A stretch of DNA of 64,000 bases from Azospirillaceae bacterium (GTDB taxonomy: Bacteria > Pseudomonadota > Alphaproteobacteria > Azospirillales > Azospirillaceae), in the NCBI GenBank assembly GCA_031291675.1, contig JARLIO010000092.1, positions 1-64,000 of the forward strand. Direction: 5' to 3'. Of this stretch, positions 37,080 to 46,558 are shown one piece after another. Both the position numbers and the translations under genes were made by a program. Each line of letters begins with the position of its first letter. Within the stretch, counting starts at the first letter, position 1. Below the pieces are notes generated by a model that worked only from the letters and a program-made list of their open reading frames with translations, did not search any database and was not told the DNA's origin.

Positions 37080-37985
37080 GTGAGCGGGCCATCTGTATCG
37101 TCTACCGAGGGTTATTCGTCATTTCGCGGCCATCAGACCTGGTATCGGGTGACGGGGGATCTGGCGGCAGGCAAGGCCCCGCTGGTGGTGGCGCATGGCG
37201 GACCGGGTTGCACCCATGATTATGTCGACAGCTTCAAGGAGTTGGCCGCGACCGGCCGCCCGGTGATCCACTATGATCAGCTGGGCAATGGCAAATCGAG
37301 CCATTTGCCGGAGCGTGGTGCCGATTTCTGGACCATCGATCTGTTTCTGGCCGAACTCGATACTTTGCTCGGCCATCTCGGGATCGCCGGCCGCTACCAT
37401 TTTCTGGGCCAATCCTGGGGCGGTATTCTGGGTTCGGAGCACGCGGTCCGGCGTCCCGCCGGCCTGGTCTCGCTGGTTCTCGCCAATTCGTTGCCGTCGC
37501 TGCCGCTGTGGATCGCCGAGGCCAACCGGCTGCGCACGGAGCTTCCGGCCGAGGTCCAGGCGACGCTGCTGCGTCATGAAGCCGCCGGCACCACCGGCGA
37601 TCCGGCCTATCTTGCGGCGATGCGGGTGTTCTACGATCGCCATGTCTGTCGCGTCGTGCCCTGGCCGCCGGAGGTTGCGCGCACCTTCCAGGCCGTGGAT
37701 GACGATCCGACCGTGTACCGCACCATGAATGGACCCACCGAATTCCACGTGATCGGCAGTCTCAAGGACTGGTCGATCATCGACCGCCTGGCGCGGATCA
37801 CCGTGCCCACGCTGGTGATTTCCGGTCGCTACGATGAGGCGACGCCGGCCGTGATCCAGCCGTTTCTCGATCATATCCCCGATGTTCGCTGGACCCTGTT
37901 CGAGGAGTCGAGCCACATGCCTCATGTTGAAGAAAAAGACCTGTGCCTGAGCACGGTCGAGGCATTTCTTGCGCAACATGACTGA
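37080..37985 (+). CDS. Proline iminopeptidase-family (S33) alpha/beta hydrolase
   Basis: A 301-residue serine peptidase of the tricorn-factor F1/proline iminopeptidase type. [10 protein letters not shown] at residues 39-48 forms the oxyanion hole, the nucleophile is S112 in [11 protein letters not shown], the acid is in [10 protein letters not shown] and the His in [11 protein letters not shown]. It would release N-terminal residues, often Pro, from short peptides in the cytoplasm. The start is GTG at 37080; GGGGCA lies just before it. The dipeptide ABC genes follow on the same strand, which fits peptide use. Confidence 0.88.
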   Translation: MSGPSVSSTEGYSSFRGHQTWYRVTGDLAAGKAPLVVAHGGPGCTHDYVDSFKELAATGRPVIHYDQLGNGKSSHLPERGADFWTIDLFLAELDTLLGHLGIAGRYHFLGQSWGGILGSEHAVRRPAGLVSLVLANSLPSLPLWIAEANRLRTELPAEVQATLLRHEAAGTTGDPAYLAAMRVFYDRHVCRVVPWPPEVARTFQAVDDDPTVYRTMNGPTEFHVIGSLKDWSIIDRLARITVPTLVISGRYDEATPAVIQPFLDHIPDVRWTLFEESSHMPHVEEKDLCLSTVEAFLAQHD

Positions 37986-38083
37986 CCACCGCCGCCGGAT
38001 CTCGTTGGCCTGACAATAATGACCTGATCTGCTGCGGGCTGGTTGCGTTCACGGTAATAATTTCCCTGAAGGACTGAGAATTC

Positions 38084-39763
38084 ATGAAGCTTCGATCCCT
38101 GTTTTACACTGGCGCTGCTCCCCTGGCGATGTCGGGCGCCGCGCTGGTGGCGGCCTTGCTTGCCGCGGCTTCCGCCCAGGCCGCCGATCATCGCGGCGGC
38201 ACGCTGCACGCGGTCGCCGTCTCGTCATCCGGGACCCTGGACCCGCAGATCAACTATACGACCCAATATTGGCAGCTCTATCAGTCAGTCTATGATGGCT
38301 TGCTGGCCTTCAAGAAGACCGACGGCACCGCAGGAACCGAGATTGTTCCCGATCTGGTGACCACACTGCCGGTCGTCAGTGATGGCGGCAAGACCTTGAC
38401 GGTGACGCTGCGCAAGGGGATCACCTTCGCGAATGGCAAGGAGCTGACGACCGCCGACGTCGTCGCCTCGTTCCAGCGTATTTTCAAGATTTCCGGCCCA
38501 ACCGCGGGCAGCTTCTATAATGTTCTGGTCGGTGCCGACGCCTGTCTCAAGACACCTGACACCTGCACGCTGGACGGCGGCGTGGTCGCTGACGAGGCCA
38601 CCGGCACGATCACCTTTCATCTGACGGACGCCGATCCCGAATTCCTCGACAAGCTGGCGATCCCGCATGCGGCGATCCTGCCCGCCGACACCCCGGCCAA
38701 GGATATGGGCAATACCCCGATCCCGGGCACCGGCGCCTACAGCTTTACCGCTTATGATCCGAACAAGGCGCTCAAGCTGGAGCGCAACCCGCATTTCAAG
38801 CAATGGAGTGCCGACGCCCAGCCCGATGGTTATCCCGACGTGATCGACTATACCTTTGGCCTGACCGACGAAGCGGGAGTCACCGCCATCGAGAACGGTC
38901 AGGCCGATTGGATGTATGATCCGCCGCCAGCCGATCGCCTCGGTGAGCTGAGCAGCAAATACCCCAAACAATTGCACGTTTCGCCGTTGGCGGCGTATTA
39001 TTACATCTCCTTCAATGTCAATATGGAGCCCTTCAACAACGAAAAGGCTCGCCTTGCGGTCAACTACGCGATCGACCGCAATGCCCTGGTCAAGATCTAT
39101 GGCGGACCGCAGACCGCGGCGCCGACCTGCCAGAATTTGCCGCCGAATTTCCCCGGCTACAGCGCCTACTGCCCGTTCACCAAGGAAGGCAGCACGAAAT
39201 ATGCCGGCGCCAACATGGCAAAGGCCAAGGAGTTGATGAAAGAATCGGGCAAGGCCGGGGCGGAAGTCGCGCTGCTGACCGAAGATAATACCATGTGGAA
39301 GAATATGGGCGGCTACGTCCAGAGCGTCTTGACCGAACTCGGTTTCAAGGTGTCGCTGAAACCGATGAGCCATGCCACCGAATTCACCTACATCCAGAAT
39401 ACCAACAACAAGGTGCAGGTCTCCTTGACCGATTGGTTCCAGGATTATCCGGCGCCGTCGGACTTCCTGAACGTCCTGTTTGGCTGCAGCTCCTTCCATC
39501 CGGCCTCCGATGCCTCACCCAACATCGCCGGCTTCTGCGACAAGGAGGTCGAGGCCAAGATCCAGAACGCCCTGACCGTTGCCGTTACCGATCCGGTCAA
39601 GGCCAACACGCTGTGGGCTGACGTCGACAAGGCCATCGTCGACAAGGCACCGTCCGCCCCGCTGTTCAATCCCAAGCAGATCGATTTCGTGTCGACCAAG
39701 GTGGGGAATTACCACTTCCAGCCGGTGTTCCAGTCGATGCTGACCCAGGAATGGGTGAAGTAG
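38084..39763 (+). CDS. Dipeptide/oligopeptide ABC transporter substrate-binding protein
   Basis: A 559-residue periplasmic protein of SBP family 5. Signal peptide about residues 1-34 (ending ASAQAADH). Domain marks: SSGTLDPQINYTTQYW, YDGLLAFKKTDG, VTLRKGITFANGKELTTADVV and the family-typical RLAVNYAIDRNALVKI. Peptide specificity is suggested by the preceding iminopeptidase. It heads the transporter genes, with two permeases and two ATPases downstream. Confidence 0.9.
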   Translation: MKLRSLFYTGAAPLAMSGAALVAALLAAASAQAADHRGGTLHAVAVSSSGTLDPQINYTTQYWQLYQSVYDGLLAFKKTDGTAGTEIVPDLVTTLPVVSDGGKTLTVTLRKGITFANGKELTTADVVASFQRIFKISGPTAGSFYNVLVGADACLKTPDTCTLDGGVVADEATGTITFHLTDADPEFLDKLAIPHAAILPADTPAKDMGNTPIPGTGAYSFTAYDPNKALKLERNPHFKQWSADAQPDGYPDVIDYTFGLTDEAGVTAIENGQADWMYDPPPADRLGELSSKYPKQLHVSPLAAYYYISFNVNMEPFNNEKARLAVNYAIDRNALVKIYGGPQTAAPTCQNLPPNFPGYSAYCPFTKEGSTKYAGANMAKAKELMKESGKAGAEVALLTEDNTMWKNMGGYVQSVLTELGFKVSLKPMSHATEFTYIQNTNNKVQVSLTDWFQDYPAPSDFLNVLFGCSSFHPASDASPNIAGFCDKEVEAKIQNALTVAVTDPVKANTLWADVDKAIVDKAPSAPLFNPKQIDFVSTKVGNYHFQPVFQSMLTQEWVK

Positions 39764-39786
39764 GGTTGGTCGAGAGGTATTGATCC

Positions 39787-40824
39787 ATGGCTGACACAGC
39801 CGCGGGTCTGACCGTTTCCCCGGTGGTTGCGCGTCCGGCATTGCCGGCGCGCGGCCCCTGGGCCACGGCCATGGCCATATTGCTTCAAAACAGGGCCGCG
39901 ATGAGCGCCCTGTTTGTGCTTTTGTGCATCATCGCGGCCTGCCTCGCGGCGCCGCTCTACGCCCACCAGATCGCCCATGTCGACGCGTTCCAGTCGAACG
40001 TCGATGGCGAAATCGACATTGATGGCACCACGGTCGCGGTGCTGGAGCCGAACACCGAGGGCCTGGGCCTGGGCGTGACACCGATCGGCCCGACCGGCAG
40101 GTTCGCGACCTATTGGCTTGGCGCCGACTCCCAGGGCCGCGACGTGTTCGCGCGGCTGCTCTATGGCGGCCGGAATTCCCTGATGATCGCCGGCATCGCG
40201 ACGGTGATCTGTCTCAGCATGGGCGTTCTGGTCGGGATCACCGCGGGATTTTTCGGCGGCCTGATCGATACCGGCCTGTCGCGCCTGCTCGATATTCTCT
40301 GGGCCTTTCCGGTGTTCCTGCTGGCAATTTCCTTGTCCGTGGTGTTGATCCATGGCGTGCAGCTCGGGCCGCTGAGCTTTGACTCCGGCAGCCTGGTGCT
40401 GCCGATCCTGATCATTTCCTGCGTTTACATCCCCTATGTCGCAAGACCGGTGCGAGCGCAGGTGTTGACCCTGAAACACAGCGATTTCGTTTTGGCGGCC
40501 ATCGGCATCGGCGTGCCCTCGGCGCGCATCCTGTGGCGCGACATTCTGCCGAATGTGATGACAACGGCGGTCGTGTTCATTCCGCTGATGATGGTGATGA
40601 ATATCGGCCTGGAATCGGCACTGTCCTACCTGTCGGTGGGCGTCCAGGCGCCCGATGCGAGCTGGGGTACCATTATCGAGGACGGCCAGGGCTTGCTGTA
40701 TTCACGGCCGTGGGTCGCGCTGGCCCCGGGGATCGCGATCGCGCTGACCGTGCTCTGCCTCAATATCCTGGGGGACGGCGTTCGCGATGCCTTTGACCCC
40801 CGTTCACAAGTTCGGCCGGGATAA
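39787..40824 (+). CDS. Peptide ABC transporter permease (DppC type)
   Basis: A 345-residue inner-membrane permease. The first helix (AAMSALFVLLCIIAACLAAP) is followed by a periplasmic loop and LGADSQGRDVFARLLYGGRNSL, the DppC/OppC signature, then the EAA-like loop IGVPSARILWRDILPNV and C-terminal LGDGVRDAFDPR. It pairs with the next permease. The order C before B differs from E. coli dppABCDF. Confidence 0.9.
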   Translation: MADTAAGLTVSPVVARPALPARGPWATAMAILLQNRAAMSALFVLLCIIAACLAAPLYAHQIAHVDAFQSNVDGEIDIDGTTVAVLEPNTEGLGLGVTPIGPTGRFATYWLGADSQGRDVFARLLYGGRNSLMIAGIATVICLSMGVLVGITAGFFGGLIDTGLSRLLDILWAFPVFLLAISLSVVLIHGVQLGPLSFDSGSLVLPILIISCVYIPYVARPVRAQVLTLKHSDFVLAAIGIGVPSARILWRDILPNVMTTAVVFIPLMMVMNIGLESALSYLSVGVQAPDASWGTIIEDGQGLLYSRPWVALAPGIAIALTVLCLNILGDGVRDAFDPRSQVRPG

Positions 40825-40829
40825 CCGCG

Positions 40830-41804
40830 ATGCTCAACACCCTTGTGCGCCGTTTCGCGCAAATGGCCTTTGTGATGTTCGGCATCAGCGTGCTGGTCTT
40901 CCTGATTTTCTTTGCGACCCCGGGCGTTGATCCGGCGGCGCGGCTGGCCGGACGCAATGCCTCGCCGGAAGTGCTGGCGGCGGTCCGGGCCAGCTTCGGC
41001 CTGGATCAGCCCTTGCCGATCCAATATCTGATGATGATGAAGAAGATGTTCATCACGCAGGATCTGACCTCGTTCGTCAATCGCGGCCAAATGATCGTGC
41101 CGGAACTGGTCCAGGCCGCGCCGGTGACGATCTCGCTGGTCGTTGGCTCGGCGCTGTTGTGGGTCGGGCTGAGCATTCCGATCGGCATGCTGGCGGCCGC
41201 CTTCAAGGACCGGTTCCTCGATCGCGTGCTGATGGGCCTGGTGATTGTCGGCATCTCACCGCCGGTGTTCTGGCTGGGCGAGATCACCAACCTGATCACC
41301 CAGAGCCGCTATCACGACACCTGGCTGTTTTCCTGGGTGCCGCCGCTGGGCTATATCCCGTTTTCCGAGGATCCCTGGGGCTGGTTCAAATGCCTCGTCC
41401 TGCCCTGCGCCAATGTCGCCGTGCTGTATATCGGCATTTATGCCCGATTGTTGCGCTCGAACATCATCGAGGCGAACCAGCAGGATTTCATCCGGACGGC
41501 GCGCGCCAAGGGGCTGAGCGAATGGCAGATCCTGTTCCGGCACTCCCTGCGCACCTCGCTGATCACCTTCGCGACCCTGTTCGGACTGGATTTCGGTTTT
41601 CTGGTCGGTGGCGGGGTGCTGTTGACCGAGGTGGTGTTTGGCCTGCCGGGGATCGGCAAGCTGACCTATGAGTCGCTCCGGGTTCTCGATCTGCCGACGA
41701 TCATGGGAACCGTTCTGTGGGGCGCCTTCTTCGTCGTCGCGTCCAATGCGATCATCGATTCTCTCTACGCCTTCATTGACCCGCGAGCCCGCCATGCCTC
41801 CTGA
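40830..41804 (+). CDS. Peptide ABC transporter permease (DppB type)
   Basis: A 324-residue permease opening MLNTLVRRFAQMAFVMFGISVLVFLIFF-like, in which the first helix is followed by the ATPG...R..LGLDQPLP pattern of DppB/OppB. The EAA loop is RTARAKGLSEWQILFRHSLR and the C-terminus has VEVVFGLPGIGKLT-like sequence. Stop at 41804 overlaps the next gene's start by 11 bases, so expression is coupled. Confidence 0.9.
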   Translation: MLNTLVRRFAQMAFVMFGISVLVFLIFFATPGVDPAARLAGRNASPEVLAAVRASFGLDQPLPIQYLMMMKKMFITQDLTSFVNRGQMIVPELVQAAPVTISLVVGSALLWVGLSIPIGMLAAAFKDRFLDRVLMGLVIVGISPPVFWLGEITNLITQSRYHDTWLFSWVPPLGYIPFSEDPWGWFKCLVLPCANVAVLYIGIYARLLRSNIIEANQQDFIRTARAKGLSEWQILFRHSLRTSLITFATLFGLDFGFLVGGGVLLTEVVFGLPGIGKLTYESLRVLDLPTIMGTVLWGAFFVVASNAIIDSLYAFIDPRARHAS

Positions 41805-42852
41805 TGTTTCGATGGCGACCGTACCGCCCCTGCTCGAGGTCACGGACCTGCGGGTCGCGTTCCACACCGAACGCGGCATCCTGCAGGCGGTCGACGGTGT
41901 GTCTTTCCGCGTCGAGGCCGAGGAGATCGTCGGTGTCGTCGGCGAGTCCGGTTCCGGAAAAAGCGTGTGCCTGATGGCGGTTCTGGGTCTGATCAGCGGA
42001 CCCTATACCCACATCGAAGGCTCGGTCCGTTTGATGGGCCGCGAACTGGTCGGCCTGCCCAACCGCGAGCTGCGCAAGATCCGCGGCCGCGATATGGCGG
42101 TGATCTTCCAGGACCCGATGACCGCGATGACCCCGGTCTATACCGTCGGCCAGCAGATCGTCGAACAGATCCGGGTCCACCAGCCGCTGTCGCGCAAGGC
42201 GGCGAAGGCGCGCGCCATCGATCTGCTCGATGCGGTCGGGATCGGCGCCCCGGCCAAAGCCGCGGATCGTTATCCGCATGAATTGTCCGGCGGCATGCGG
42301 CAACGGGCGATGATCGCGATGGCCCTGTCGTGCAATCCCCGCCTGCTGCTGGCCGATGAGCCGACCACCGCGCTTGATGTCACGGTCCAGGCGCAGATCC
42401 TTGACCTGATTCTGCGTCTGCGGTCCGAGTTCAAGTCCGCCGTGATCCTGATCACCCACGATATGGGGGTCATCGCGGAAGCGGCCGACCAGGTCATGGT
42501 GATGTATGCCGGGCGGGTCGTTGAACGCGGCAGCAAGAACCAACTGTTTGCCAACCCGTTGCATCCTTACACCTGGGGTTTGCTGGCCTCGATCCCGCCC
42601 CTGGACGGGGAGCGGGTTCATCGTCTGCCCTCAATCGGCGGCTTGCCGCCGTCGCTGCTCGACCTGCCGGCGGGGTGCGCCTTCAGCCCGCGCTGCCGCG
42701 ATGTCAGCGCGCGGTGTCAGGGTGAACGTCCCGTGCTCGATCGGCACGGGGACCATGCCCGAGCCTGTTTCCTGCCCTTGGAAAGCGTTGCCGCGCAGCG
42801 GCGCGCAGGCCTTGCCGCCTCCCTTCAGCCTGCGGAAGCTTTTTCGGAATGA
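41794..42852 (+). CDS. Peptide ABC transporter ATP-binding protein (DppD type)
   Basis: A 352-residue ATPase. Walker A GESGSGKSVCLMAVL, Q-loop VIFQDPMTAMTPVYTVGQQI, signature LSGGMRQRAMIAMAL, Walker B LLLADEPTTALDV and H-loop LITHDMGVIAE are all intact. The C-terminal CAFSPRCRDVSARC region is the oligopeptide-type extension with Cys residues that in this family can bind an iron-sulfur cluster. It overlaps the preceding permease and, by ATGA, the next gene. Confidence 0.93.
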   Translation: MPPDVSMATVPPLLEVTDLRVAFHTERGILQAVDGVSFRVEAEEIVGVVGESGSGKSVCLMAVLGLISGPYTHIEGSVRLMGRELVGLPNRELRKIRGRDMAVIFQDPMTAMTPVYTVGQQIVEQIRVHQPLSRKAAKARAIDLLDAVGIGAPAKAADRYPHELSGGMRQRAMIAMALSCNPRLLLADEPTTALDVTVQAQILDLILRLRSEFKSAVILITHDMGVIAEAADQVMVMYAGRVVERGSKNQLFANPLHPYTWGLLASIPPLDGERVHRLPSIGGLPPSLLDLPAGCAFSPRCRDVSARCQGERPVLDRHGDHARACFLPLESVAAQRRAGLAASLQPAEAFSE

Positions 42853-43823
42853 CGCGCCCTCTTCTCGAAGCCATCGAAGTCAGCAAGAGCTATAGCCGGG
42901 GCAATCATGTGCTGGCGCGGTTCAACGAGACCGTCAAGGCGGTGGATCAGGTTTCCTTCACGATTCAAGAGGGTGAATCGCTCGGTCTGGTCGGGGAATC
43001 GGGATGCGGAAAATCGACCCTGGGGCGTTGCCTGACCCGCCTGCATGCCGTCACCGCGGGGCAGATCCTGTTTGACGGCGTCGATCTGGCGCCGTTGAGC
43101 CTGCGGGCCTTGCGGCCTTACCGCCCGCATATTCAAATGGTGTTTCAGGACCCTTACGCCTCGCTCAACCCAAGGCGGCGGATCGGCGATCTGCTGGCGG
43201 AGCCGCTGCGGGTTCATCATCGCGGCAGCAAGGCTGAAATCGCGGAGCGGGTCGGGGATCTGCTCGACCGGGTCGGCCTGCTGCCCGACCATGTCCACCG
43301 GTTTCCCCATGAGTTTTCCGGCGGCCAGCGGCAGCGCATCGGCATCGCCCGGGCCCTGGCGCTCAATCCGCGGCTGGTGATCGCCGACGAGCCGGTTTCC
43401 GCCCTCGACGTGTCGGTCCAGGCCCAGATCGTCAATCTGCTGCTCGATCTGCGCGAACAGTTGGGCTTGACCTATGTGTTCATCGCCCATGATCTCAGCG
43501 TGGTTCGCCAGGTGACGGAGCGGGTCGCGGTGATGTATCTCGGTCGGATTGTCGAGATGGGCCGGACCGACACGGTGTTCCGGGCCCCGGCCCACCCCTA
43601 CACCAAGGCCCTGATTTCGGCGGTGCCCCGGCCGGATCCGACCGGGGCCTCCCGGGCGCAGCGGATCATTTTGCACGGCGATGTCCCGAGTCCCAGCAAT
43701 CCGCCGTCGGGGTGCCATTTCCACCCGCGTTGTCCGGTGGCGCAGGATCGCTGCCGCCATGACGCCCCGACATTGCGGCCGGTGGGGCCGGGCCGTCAGG
43801 CGGCGTGCCATTTCGCCGCCTGA
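42849..43823 (+). CDS. Peptide ABC transporter ATP-binding protein (DppF type)
   Basis: A 324-residue second ATPase. Walker A GESGCGKSTLGRC, VFQDPYASLNPRRRIGDLL Q-loop, signature FSGGQRQRIGIARAL, Walker B LVIADEPVSALDVSVQAQI and H-loop FIAHDLSVV. The C-terminal CHFHPRCPVAQDRC has the same Cys arrangement as DppD. ATG at 42849 overlaps the previous stop (ATGA). Last gene of the peptide operon. Confidence 0.93.
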   Translation: MTRPLLEAIEVSKSYSRGNHVLARFNETVKAVDQVSFTIQEGESLGLVGESGCGKSTLGRCLTRLHAVTAGQILFDGVDLAPLSLRALRPYRPHIQMVFQDPYASLNPRRRIGDLLAEPLRVHHRGSKAEIAERVGDLLDRVGLLPDHVHRFPHEFSGGQRQRIGIARALALNPRLVIADEPVSALDVSVQAQIVNLLLDLREQLGLTYVFIAHDLSVVRQVTERVAVMYLGRIVEMGRTDTVFRAPAHPYTKALISAVPRPDPTGASRAQRIILHGDVPSPSNPPSGCHFHPRCPVAQDRCRHDAPTLRPVGPGRQAACHFAA

Positions 43824-43870
43824 CGCTGTCCACCGGCCCGCGATGAGTTTATCCCAACGCGGGCGACAAA

Positions 43871-43904
43871 CAGGGCGGGGCGCGGCGTTCGCGGCCCGGC
43901 CCTG
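43871..43904. terminator. Hairpin between convergent dppF-like and nickel permease genes
   Basis: A G+C-rich inverted repeat running from CAGGGC at 43871 to GCCCTG at 43904, with imperfect inner pairing and a loop around GGCGTT. It lies between two convergent genes and can serve both. No T-tract. Confidence 0.5.
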
Positions 43905-43918
43905 AGGACAGGTGCCTG

Positions 43919-44983
43919 CTACCCGGCGGAGGTTTCGATCTCAAGATCGTCGTAACGCTTCCAGCGGTAAATGGCGATGGACGCCAGCCAGCTCACGACG
44001 AAAATGCCGATGATCAGATAACCGATACTGCCGAAATGATCGTTGAGCGTGCCGACGAAATCCCAGAACGGTCCGGAGAGTTGGAGCTGGCCGACCAGCA
44101 GGCCCAGCGCTTCGATGCCGCCGACGACCAGGGCGACGATCACGGACACCAGGGTGATGGTCATATTGTAGAACAGCTTGCGGATGGGCTTGACGAAGGC
44201 CCAGCCATAGGCACCCAGCATCATGATGCTGTCGGTGGTATCGATCAGGCACATGCCGGCGGTGAACAGCGCGGGAAACACCAGAATTGACCAGATCGGC
44301 AAGCCCTGCGAGGCCTCCGCGGCCGAAATGCCAAGCAGTCCGATCTCGGTCGCGGTGTCGAAGCCCAGACCGAACAGGAAGCCCAGCGGATACATGTGCC
44401 AGCTCCGCCGGATCAACTTGAACAGCGGCCGGAATACGCGGGCCAACAGGCCGCCCCGCGCCAGCAGCAGGTCAAGATCTTCGTCGACATAGCGCTCCCC
44501 CGCTTTGACACGCTGGAAGGTGCGATAGATGCCAACGAGAATGACGAGGTTCATGATCGCGATGGCCAGCAGGAAGAACGCCGAGACCACGGTGCCGATG
44601 ATCCCGCCCACGGCCTTGAAGTTCTCGAAGCGGTTCTGCAGGGCCATGGCCGTCGCCGCCGTGAGGATCGACATCAGGACCACGACCGTCGAATGACCAA
44701 GCGAGAAGAAGAATCCGATGGTGACCGGGCGTTTGCCTTCCTGCATCAGTTTGCGCGTGACGTTGTCGATCGCGGCGATATGATCGGCATCCACCGCGTG
44801 GCGCAGGCCAAAGCCATAGGCAAGCAATGCCGTCCCGAGCAGCACCGGATAATGGCGGAAGGCGGCAAAGGCCCACAACCAAACCACCACATTCGCGGTG
44901 ACCAGCAAGATATAGATGCCGATGATTTTATCCCGGACATTGCGGGCATGATCGTTGAAAATTCGGTGCAGGATCGTTGCCAT
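43919..44983 (-). CDS. nixA: Nickel/cobalt permease, NiCoT (HoxN/NixA) family
   Basis: A 354-residue inner-membrane transporter with about eight helices. The NiCoT signature H-x4-D-H is present in RHAVDADHIAAIDN, followed by the second signature FFFSLGHSTVVV and LGFDTATEIGLLG. It imports Ni2+ (possibly Co2+) with high affinity. I chose ATG 44983 (MATILHRIFND) from family length; a start at 45094 would add 37 residues and sits beside the NikR operator. Divergent from nikR, whose product most likely represses it when nickel is abundant. No nickel enzyme is encoded in this window. Confidence 0.9.
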   Translation of the reverse strand: MATILHRIFNDHARNVRDKIIGIYILLVTANVVVWLWAFAAFRHYPVLLGTALLAYGFGLRHAVDADHIAAIDNVTRKLMQEGKRPVTIGFFFSLGHSTVVVLMSILTAATAMALQNRFENFKAVGGIIGTVVSAFFLLAIAIMNLVILVGIYRTFQRVKAGERYVDEDLDLLLARGGLLARVFRPLFKLIRRSWHMYPLGFLFGLGFDTATEIGLLGISAAEASQGLPIWSILVFPALFTAGMCLIDTTDSIMMLGAYGWAFVKPIRKLFYNMTITLVSVIVALVVGGIEALGLLVGQLQLSGPFWDFVGTLNDHFGSIGYLIIGIFVVSWLASIAIYRWKRYDDLEIETSAG

Positions 44984-45110
44984 GGATTGGCGCGCCCTTT
45001 TCCAGATCGGGTTGGCATTTTCTATCGTGCCGACCGGATCACCATGGCGTGATCCACCGGGCGGGACCGGAACGTTGCAGTCGGCGGCGGTCATGTTAGG
45101 GATGGTGAAA

Positions 45111-45136
45111 TATGATGTCTATAGGAAAACATCATA
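45111..45136. promoter_or_regulatory. NikR operator
   Basis: An inverted repeat TATGATGT (45111-45118), 10-base spacer, ACATCATA (45129-45136). The half-sites TATGA and TCATA are 16 bases apart, exactly as in the NikR consensus GTATGA-N16-TCATAC; the right half continues to TCATAC. It lies 25 bases before the nikR start and about 130 bases from the permease start. Confidence 0.85.
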
Positions 45137-45160
45137 CGATTCTTCGCTGAGCCAGGAGGT

Positions 45161-45631
45161 ATGATGCAACGCGTGACGATCACCCTTGATGACGAGCTGA
45201 TGTCGGAACTTGATCGTGTCATCGCGACGCGCGGTTATCAGAATCGTTCCGAGGCGATACGGGATCTGGCGCGCGCCGGAATCCGTGAGGCCGCCCAGGA
45301 GACGGACGGCGCGCAGGACTGCATCGCCGCTCTGGTCTATGTTTACGACCACATGGCGCGTGAACTTTCGAAGCGCCTCGTTCAATCCTTTCACGACCAC
45401 CATGAGCTGTCATTGTCGACGATGCATGTTCATCTCGATCACGACAGTTGCATGGAAGTAACCGTGCTGAGGGGACAGGTCGCGGAGGTTCAGCGCTTCG
45501 CGGAAAGTGTCATCGCGGAACGCGGTGTGCGCCACGGCCGGTTGTTCCTGGTCCCGGTGGAACGGCAAGAGCAGGAACACGCGCATGGTGAGGTGCCGAA
45601 CCGCAGCCACGGGCATTTCCGGGTGCCGTGA
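45161..45631 (+). CDS. nikR: Nickel-responsive regulator NikR
   Basis: A 156-residue ribbon-helix-helix repressor. Residues 3-45 are the DNA-binding ribbon (RVTITLDDELMSELDRVI). The C-terminal ACT-like domain carries the four nickel ligands: H78, H89, H91 and C97, two positions offset from E. coli H76, H87, H89 and C95. An unusual His-rich tail of about 20 residues follows (H140, H142, H150, H152). AGGAGG lies right before the first ATG, so the second ATG at 45164 may be the actual start. Divergent from the nickel permease, with the operator between them. Confidence 0.93.
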   Translation: MMQRVTITLDDELMSELDRVIATRGYQNRSEAIRDLARAGIREAAQETDGAQDCIAALVYVYDHMARELSKRLVQSFHDHHELSLSTMHVHLDHDSCMEVTVLRGQVAEVQRFAESVIAERGVRHGRLFLVPVERQEQEHAHGEVPNRSHGHFRVP

Positions 45632-45643
45632 CACGGTTTGCGC

Positions 45644-46543
45644 TCAATCAGAACGGCCGCCCGGTTCCAGAATACCGGCGCTCAGTCGGATCGTGCCCTG
45701 CAATGCCTGGCCTGGCGCGAGGCGTTGCAATCCACCGTCATCGACCTCGTGGTGGGCGTCGATGCCATGGCTCATCGGTTCGAAGGCGAACAGAGTGTCA
45801 CCCGCGCCGCCCCCCATGAATTCCGTATCCGGAATGAACAGGACATAGTCGCGGAACATCGGATCCGCCACCAGTTCGAGCGCGAGTTGCCGTTCCGGCC
45901 AGGTGATGACGCACCGGCCGTTCCAGCCTGTGAATCCGTTGTTGACCCAGTGCCGCGGCAAGTGACGCGGGGTCGTGAAGGTCAAGGGGGGCGGCAGCGG
46001 TGCCCGTGTCGTCGGCAGCCAATCGGCACCTTCCAGCCAATAGCCGGTTGCCGGTGCCTGCAACGTGGTTTCAGGCGTCCAGGGAAAATAGGGATGCCAA
46101 CCCAGGCCGAACGGCAGCGCCGTCGCGCCGCGGTTGATCACGCTGAGCGTCAGGATCAGCGTGTCATCGCTCAGCGTGAACCGCTGGACCGCGTCATAGA
46201 CATAGGGTGTCCCCGCCGCGTCATGGTGCAGCCCCAGCGTGACCTGCGCAGCCGAGCGGTCCTGCACCGACCATTCCGAGGTCCAGCCGTCGCCATGGAG
46301 ATAATGCCGGTCCCAGGCCGTGTTCGGGGCCAGGCTGTAGCCGATCGTTTCGAAGACGAACCGGTTATCCCGGACCCGATTGCCAAAGGGCACCAACGGA
46401 AAACAGGCCCCGGGTGGCGGCGCCGCTTCGCACAGCAACGGGATCCTGGTCCCGTCGCGTTTGGCGAACCAGCGCTGGATCGCCGCCCCGGTGGTCGTGA
46501 TGTCGAGGCCGTAGCCGCGATTGGCCAGCGTCAGCACAGTCAT
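45644..46543 (-). CDS. Aldose 1-epimerase (mutarotase) family protein
   Basis: A 299-residue galactose-mutarotase-fold protein. Active-site blocks: DRHYLHGDGWTSEW with the first His, FGLGWHPYFPW with the catalytic His, and FAFEPMSHGID with the catalytic Glu. It interconverts alpha and beta anomers of an aldose. It is the last gene of the sugar ABC operon, 15 bases after the permease, which suggests it prepares the imported sugar. It could also be a broader hexose-phosphate mutarotase-like enzyme. Confidence 0.88.
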   Translation of the reverse strand: MTVLTLANRGYGLDITTTGAAIQRWFAKRDGTRIPLLCEAAPPPGACFPLVPFGNRVRDNRFVFETIGYSLAPNTAWDRHYLHGDGWTSEWSVQDRSAAQVTLGLHHDAAGTPYVYDAVQRFTLSDDTLILTLSVINRGATALPFGLGWHPYFPWTPETTLQAPATGYWLEGADWLPTTRAPLPPPLTFTTPRHLPRHWVNNGFTGWNGRCVITWPERQLALELVADPMFRDYVLFIPDTEFMGGGAGDTLFAFEPMSHGIDAHHEVDDGGLQRLAPGQALQGTIRLSAGILEPGGRSD

Positions 46544-46558
46544 CGCCCGACCGCCGGG

